From Clostridium sp. UBA6640 (GTDB taxonomy: Bacteria > Bacillota > Clostridia > Clostridiales > Clostridiaceae), in contig NZ_DKLM01000050.1 of assembly GCF_002455975.1 (NCBI RefSeq), positions 26,491 to 46,283 of the forward strand: 19,793 nucleotides of DNA, read 5' to 3'. Made by a program: the position numbers and the translations under genes. Shown in pieces: positions 16,519-19,793 of this stretch. The stretch's first letter is position 1. Each line of letters begins with the position of its first letter. The notes below the pieces were generated by a model, which was not told the DNA's origin, did no database searches, and saw nothing but the letters and a program-made list of their open reading frames with translations.

Positions 16519-16878
16519 TTAAGCTTCTAGTTGTTTTTTAGCAACTTCAACTAATTCTCCAAAAGCTTTTGGATCATTAATAGCTATTTCAGAAAGCATT
16601 TTTCTGTTGATGTCTACTCCTGCAAGTTTCATTCCATTCATGAATCTTGAGTATGAAAGTCCATTCATTCTTGTAGCCGCATTTATTCTTGCGATCCAAA
16701 GTTTTCTAAAATCTCTTTTCTTTAATTTTCTTCCTACATATGCATTTCTTAATGCTCTTATAACTGACTCATTTGCAGTTTTAAATAACTTGCTTTTTCC
16801 ACCATAGTATCCTTTTGCAAGTTTTAATACTTTTTTATGTTTTTTACGAGCGTTGACTGCTCTCTTTACTCTTGCCAT
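16519..16878 (-). CDS. rplT: 50S ribosomal protein L20
   Basis: 119 residues, standard length. It starts MARVKRAVNARKKHKKVLKLAKGYYG, the strongly basic N-terminal tail of L20, and ends in the globular domain (INRKMLSEIAINDPKAF). It binds 23S rRNA domain II early in 50S assembly and is also the repressor that acts on the L20 leader upstream of infC in Firmicutes. The start has AGGAGGT upstream. It lies 27 nt after rpmI and is last gene of the operon. Confidence 0.98.
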   Translation of the reverse strand: MARVKRAVNARKKHKKVLKLAKGYYGGKSKLFKTANESVIRALRNAYVGRKLKKRDFRKLWIARINAATRMNGLSYSRFMNGMKLAGVDINRKMLSEIAINDPKAFGELVEVAKKQLEA

Positions 16879-16905
16879 TTAAAATACCTCCTAGTTCACC
16901 TTCGA

Positions 16906-17103
16906 TTATAAGTATGGTAATAATTTCTTCATTGCTTTTTCTTGTGAAGCTGAAACATATCCAGTTTTTCTAAGATTTCTCTTAGTTTTTGCGCTTTTCT
17001 TAGTCAATATATGGCTTCTGAAAGCTTTCGCTCTTTTTAACTTCCCTGTTCCTGTCTTCTTGAATCTTTTTGCTGCACCTCTATGAGTTTTCATTTTCGG
17101 CAT
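16906..17103 (-). CDS. rpmI: 50S ribosomal protein L35
   Basis: 65 residues, usual length for L35. It starts MPKMKTHRGAAKRFKKTGTGK and ends with KKLLPYL; it is highly basic throughout. It is a component of the large subunit. GAGGAGG lies upstream of the ATG, 23 nt after infC and 27 nt before rplT, in the conserved infC-rpmI-rplT order. Confidence 0.98.
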   Translation of the reverse strand: MPKMKTHRGAAKRFKKTGTGKLKRAKAFRSHILTKKSAKTKRNLRKTGYVSASQEKAMKKLLPYL

Positions 17104-17126
17104 AATAAAATTCCTCCTCTCAGTGT

Positions 17127-17645
17127 TTATGCTCTTTTAGGAGCTAATATTAATATCATATTTCTGCCCTCTTGCTTAGCAGGCTTCTCAATTACATACA
17201 CATCTCCAAGCTTTCCTACAAAAGAGTTCAATATTTCATGTCCTACATGTGAGTTTTGAACTTCTCTTCCTCTAAATCTCACAGTAACTTTAACTTTGTC
17301 TTCGTCTAATAAGAATTTTCTAGCATGATTTGCTTTTATTTCAATATCATGGTCTTCAATAGTGGCATTCATTCTAACTTCTTTTATGTTTATGATTTTT
17401 TGCTTTTTCTTAGCTTCTTTATCTTTTTTCTGTTGCTCATAAACATGCTTACCAAAGTCCATAATTTTGCATACTGGTGGATTTGCATTAGGAGAAATAA
17501 CTACTAAATCGAGTTCCTTCTCTTCTGCAATTTTTAGGGCTTCCTTAGTTGCTAAGACCCCTAATTGCTCACCATCATGACTAACAACTCTTACTTCCTT
17601 TTCCCTTATATCTTCATTCATTATAAAGTCTTTATTTTTACTAAT
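17127..17645 (-). CDS. infC: Translation initiation factor IF-3, AUU start codon
   Basis: 172 residues if begun at ATT 17645. The N domain covers about 1-75 (MNEDIREKEVRVVSHDGEQLGVL, VISPNANPPVCKIMDFGKH), a basic linker follows (KKDKEAKKKQK), and the C domain runs from about 85 (IKEVRMNATIEDHDIEIK, VKVTVRFRGRE). IF-3 binds 30S, blocks premature 50S joining and proofreads start codons. The GGAGG site lies 8 nt before ATT. The in-frame GTG three codons upstream (17654) sits inside that site and cannot be served by it, and ATG at residue 9 (17621) lies too far away. An AUU start is the classic infC arrangement, since IF-3 rejects AUU and so limits its own synthesis. First gene of the operon, behind the L20-type leader. 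Confidence 0.95.
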   Translation of the reverse strand: MSKNKDFIMNEDIREKEVRVVSHDGEQLGVLATKEALKIAEEKELDLVVISPNANPPVCKIMDFGKHVYEQQKKDKEAKKKQKIINIKEVRMNATIEDHDIEIKANHARKFLLDEDKVKVTVRFRGREVQNSHVGHEILNSFVGKLGDVYVIEKPAKQEGRNMILILAPKRA

Positions 17646-17682
17646 AGTTTTCACCTCCAGGTGTTATAAAATTATATAAATA

Positions 17683-17808
17683 AGAGGGCGACAAATGCCG
17701 CCCCCTGTAATACACAAATTTATTAAACAGTTTAACCTTACTAGCCTAGCTGCAAGGTGAGAAACGGCTGTTTCTTCTTTAAGTAATAATATTATTCATT
17801 TATTCAAC
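17683..17808 (-). promoter_or_regulatory. L20-type ribosomal protein leader with attenuator, upstream of infC
   Basis: The 150 nt between the promoter and infC on the minus strand are GC-richer and structured. They include a segment with GAAACAGCCGTTTC and GCAGCTAGGCTAGTAAGG. A terminator hairpin follows, GGGGGCGGC (17705-17697) pairing with GTCGCCCTC (17692-17684, two G-U pairs), then a T-rich tract. Position, gene order and motifs match the L20 leader family of Firmicutes, in which excess L20 binds the leader and favours termination. A covariance search (Rfam L20_leader) would settle it. Confidence 0.85.
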
Positions 17809-17815
17809 AAGTAGT

Positions 17816-17844
17816 ATTATAATATATGCTTTTCTGGTTGTCAA
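17816..17844 (-). promoter_or_regulatory. Perfect-consensus SigA promoter of infC-rpmI-rplT
   Basis: On the minus strand, TTGACA (17844-17839), exactly 17 nt, and TATAAT (17821-17816): 12 of 12 consensus positions with ideal spacing. It starts 10 nt past the ytxC stop. Strong expression is throttled downstream by the leader. Confidence 0.95.
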
Positions 17845-17854
17845 CAGTTTTTAA

Positions 17855-18754
17855 CTACATCTTTATATTATTTTTAAGTTGTGTACATTTTGTACAGTCA
17901 TTGCAGAATTCTACCCTTTCAACAAATACATTTTTAATAGTTTCTATCAATTCTTTATTTCTGGAATTTTCCACACAATGTATAACTATTTTTTTAGGAG
18001 CAGAAGTAATTAAACCACTTATTATTAAATCTTCCGGACTTACTTTTGAGTTTATTCTGCTATCATAAAGCTCATTTATTAAATTATTTAAGATATCATT
18101 TCCAAGCTCATCTTTTACTAAGTAATCTCCATTTTTATCTATCATAATATTAACTTTGTCTATCTTACTTTCCTGAACATCAACAAAATACCTTAATAAC
18201 TTAATAAATTCATTATACTCTTTTTCTATCATAAACTTTTCAACTATCTTATCTATTATACTTTCTAAATCATGTGCTATCTCTTTCATTCTAAAAGTTA
18301 AAAAGCCTTTAATGTTTATCTCGTTATTCTCTTCTAGATAAAGAACGATTTTATCTATTATTTCATTCTTCCTATTCATATAATATATCATATTGTCATC
18401 TATTATATTGCTTTCATTTTCAAATACATCAATTATCATATCTTTTACTTCTTTTATATCCTCACCTCTTAAAAAGTAAAAATTATCTAATAAGTATTTT
18501 GAAATATTTTTCTTGCAAAATTCTTTTATAACAACTTTAAAAAGTACACTACCTATATATAAGTTAAAGATTTTATGAAACTTTTCATCAAAATTCTCAT
18601 CATCACAATAAACTTTAATAATATGAAGATCGTTTTCTAAACTTTCTGAAATACCTACCGTTACATTTTTTGATTTAAAATAATTTCTGGCATTTCTTAT
18701 CTCATCTATTATATACTCTTTGCTGTCATCCTGTATTAATGTTAATAATAACAT
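17855..18754 (-). CDS. ytxC: YtxC family protein, putative sporulation protein
   Basis: 299 residues from ATG 18754, with AAAGGAG 8 nt upstream. A start 12 codons further up has no ribosome-binding site. Family features include the N-terminal MLLLTLIQDDSKEYI, the central LTFRMKEIAHDLESIIDKIVEKFMIEKEYNEFIKLLRYFVDVQESK (given here as two overlapping hallmarks, FRMKEI and FIKLLRYFV), and SGLITSAPKKIVIHC. The protein is predicted cytoplasmic, with no signal or membrane segment. Its function is unknown; the family is linked to endospore formers. The C-terminus carries C284-x2-C287-x2-C290, a possible metal site after HC in VIHCVEN. It is divergent from the plus-strand DUF6873 gene. No terminator is seen before the infC promoter. 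Confidence 0.85.
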   Translation of the reverse strand: MLLLTLIQDDSKEYIIDEIRNARNYFKSKNVTVGISESLENDLHIIKVYCDDENFDEKFHKIFNLYIGSVLFKVVIKEFCKKNISKYLLDNFYFLRGEDIKEVKDMIIDVFENESNIIDDNMIYYMNRKNEIIDKIVLYLEENNEINIKGFLTFRMKEIAHDLESIIDKIVEKFMIEKEYNEFIKLLRYFVDVQESKIDKVNIMIDKNGDYLVKDELGNDILNNLINELYDSRINSKVSPEDLIISGLITSAPKKIVIHCVENSRNKELIETIKNVFVERVEFCNDCTKCTQLKNNIKM

Positions 18755-18832
18755 ATAGCTCACTCCTTTATAACATGGCTTAATTACCACAACTCAAAAG
18801 CTATAACTTGTAAACTGATTTCTAAAATGCTA

Positions 18833-18853
18833 ATATAATTTTAAAAATTATAT
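18833..18853. repeat. 21-bp AT-only palindrome in the ytxC / DUF6873 divergent region
   Basis: A 9-bp perfect inverted repeat (18833-18841 with 18845-18853) with a 3-nt centre, in the 181-bp divergent intergenic region. It could be an operator for one or both genes, but AT-rich DNA gives such palindromes by chance. I see no strong SigA promoter for either gene here. Confidence 0.35.
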
Positions 18854-18935
18854 GTCTATCTTATTATGCGTTTTCTCACAATGGATATGCATTAATAATT
18901 TAAACATTTATCGACATTTGAATTGAGGTGATAAA

Positions 18936-19643
18936 ATGAAACTTGCTATAGTAGACTTTAGAATTTCTAATAGTGAAATAAAAGCCTTACAGACTTTAGG
19001 TTGTAAAGTTTTAAAATGTCCTCCTAATGCTAAACTATATGATGCTGTATGTGGTCATCCAGATATGCTAATTCATACTATTTCAAAAAGCACGTTAATG
19101 ACACACATTAGCATGGACAAAACTTTCATCAATTTATTACAAAATGATTTTAATTTTGATGTTATATTTTCTAAAAATGAACTAAAGGAAAAATACCCCT
19201 ATGATATTACTTTAAATGCAGTAAATTTAAGGGATTATTTTATACATAACATTAAATATACTGATGAATTTTTATTGAAATACATGAGTGATAAAACTCT
19301 TATTAATGTCAGGCAAGGGTATACTAAATGCTCTACTGCAATAGTTAATGATAATGCAATTATCACTAGTGATAATTCAATTGCAAAAGCTTTAAAAGAA
19401 ACGACTATAGATATATTATTACTCCCTCCTGGGGATATTGAACTTTCTGGGCTTGACTATGGTTTTATAGGTGGTAGTTGCGGTTTATTGGATGAGAAAC
19501 ACTTGGTTTTTTATGGGGATTTAAAAAAATATAAATACGGTAGTGAAGTACTTACATTTTTGGATAAATATAATATAACCCCTATTTATCTTAGTGATAA
19601 TAATTTAATTGATAGGGGTAGTATTTTCTTTTTAGATGTCTAA
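18936..19643 (+). CDS. DUF6873 / GME (pentein-like) family protein
   Basis: 235 residues, the only plus-strand protein gene. It starts MKLAIVDFRIS behind GAGGTG. Features resembling the pentein (guanidine-modifying, arginine deiminase/DDAH-like) fold include HPDMLIH 41-47, NLRDYFIHN 97-105, VRQGYTKCSTAIVNDNAIITSD 125-146 (first ten VRQGYTKCST), LLLPPGDIEL 161-170, and GFIGGSCGLLD 176-186. The alternating strand-turn pattern suits a beta/alpha propeller. C182 in GGSCG is the likeliest nucleophile if it is an enzyme, but penteins usually carry the Cys near the C-terminus, so activity is uncertain. No signal peptide. Convergent with the tRNA genes on a shared terminator. Confidence 0.7.
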   Translation: MKLAIVDFRISNSEIKALQTLGCKVLKCPPNAKLYDAVCGHPDMLIHTISKSTLMTHISMDKTFINLLQNDFNFDVIFSKNELKEKYPYDITLNAVNLRDYFIHNIKYTDEFLLKYMSDKTLINVRQGYTKCSTAIVNDNAIITSDNSIAKALKETTIDILLLPPGDIELSGLDYGFIGGSCGLLDEKHLVFYGDLKKYKYGSEVLTFLDKYNITPIYLSDNNLIDRGSIFFLDV

Positions 19644-19665
19644 ATTATTTTATTTCTATATAATG

Positions 19666-19697
19666 AAAAAAGCATTGCTATTTAGCAATGCTTTTTT
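19666..19697. terminator. Bidirectional terminator between DUF6873 gene and tRNA-Cys
   Basis: A stem of about 14 bp (19666-19679 with 19684-19697) centred on GCATTGCT/AGCAATGC, with A-run and T-run flanks, so U tracts form on both strands. It lies 22 nt past the DUF6873 stop and immediately after the 3' CCA of the tRNA. Confidence 0.9.
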
Positions 19698-19698
19698 T

Positions 19699-19772
19699 TG
19701 GAGGCGCCACCCAGATTTGAACTGGGGATAAAGGCTTTGCAGGCCTCTGCCTTACCACTTGGCTATAGCGCC
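19699..19772 (-). tRNA. tRNA-Cys (GCA), with encoded CCA
   Basis: The acceptor stem is GGCGCTA with TGGCGCC (U6-G67 wobble). The D arm is GCC/GGC, the anticodon arm GAGGC-CTGCAAA-GCCTT with anticodon GCA, and the T arm CCCAG-TTCAAAT-CTGGG. Discriminator U73, typical of tRNA-Cys, and CCA are both encoded; the mature body is 71 nt plus CCA. It lies 4 nt after a tRNA-Gly 3' end, so it is part of a tRNA array. Confidence 0.97.
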
Positions 19773-19776
19773 ATAT

Positions 19777-19793
19777 TGGAGCGGAAGACGAGA
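19777..19793 (-). tRNA. Partial tRNA (3' end), probably tRNA-Gly, cut by window edge
   Basis: The minus strand reads TCTCGT-CTTCCGC-T-CCA just before tRNA-Cys. This is a T-arm end, a 7-nt acceptor 3' strand, a discriminator U and CCA. CTTCCGC would pair with GCGGAAG, the 5' end of the common clostridial tRNA-Gly (GCC). The anticodon lies outside the window. Confidence 0.75.

Noticed and set aside
18755..18935. SigE/SigG-like promoter motifs (ATA ... CATA-type) for ytxC or the DUF6873 gene
   Set aside because: Partial matches exist on both strands, but spacing or the -10 is wrong in each, and AT-rich DNA yields many of them.
1..19793. CRISPR array, prophage, toxin-antitoxin or defence island
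   Set aside because: No regular repeat-spacer pattern, phage genes, integrase or paired small genes were found. Most of the window is conserved housekeeping.

Overview
This AT-rich window looks like chromosome of a Clostridium sensu stricto-type bacterium (Clostridiaceae). Four things point there: strong Shine-Dalgarno sites (AGGAGG types), a Phe T-box, an L20-type ribosomal leader, and the combination of YtxC, MutS2-Smr and ZapA. Species cannot be named from sequence alone. Nearly everything is on the minus strand, so transcription runs from high to low coordinates. Only one protein gene (18936-19643) is on the plus strand.

In transcription order from the right edge: the 3' end of a tRNA-Gly and a complete tRNA-Cys (minus) converge with a plus-strand pentein-like DUF6873 gene on a shared bidirectional terminator. 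Divergent from that gene is ytxC, a sporulation-associated hypothetical. A perfect-consensus SigA promoter (17816-17844) then drives an L20-type attenuating leader and infC-rpmI-rplT. infC appears to start at an AUU codon. Next is a K+ uptake pair, ktrB/trkH-ktrA/trkA, with a SpoU-type rRNA/tRNA methyltransferase. Then comes pheS-pheT behind its own promoter and a T-box leader with a readable UUC (Phe) specifier.

Further left are zapA (extended coiled coil), an ASCH-domain protein, and a GT4 glycosyltransferase whose ribosome-binding site lies in a hairpin. After these come a U32 peptidase of the RlhA/DUF3656 type, mutS2, a DUF523 protein (TTG start) and an FMN-dependent alpha-hydroxy-acid dehydrogenase-like protein with an N-terminal Cys cluster. 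The left edge holds the start of a REP-associated (Y1/IS200-like) transposase preceded by two copies of a 25-bp repeat.

Most of the content is housekeeping: translation (IF3, L35, L20, PheRS, tRNAs, rRNA/tRNA modification, ribosome-linked MutS2) and division (ZapA). Regulation is unusually legible: two transcription-attenuation leaders, an AUU start, and a possible RBS-occluding hairpin. Accessory-looking elements are the transposase with its repeats, the glycosyltransferase and the ASCH gene. I see no CRISPR array, prophage, toxin-antitoxin pair or defence island. I found no convincing wholly new system. The best leads are the hairpin before the glycosyltransferase, the repeat pair at the transposase, and the odd active site and Cys cluster of the FMN enzyme.
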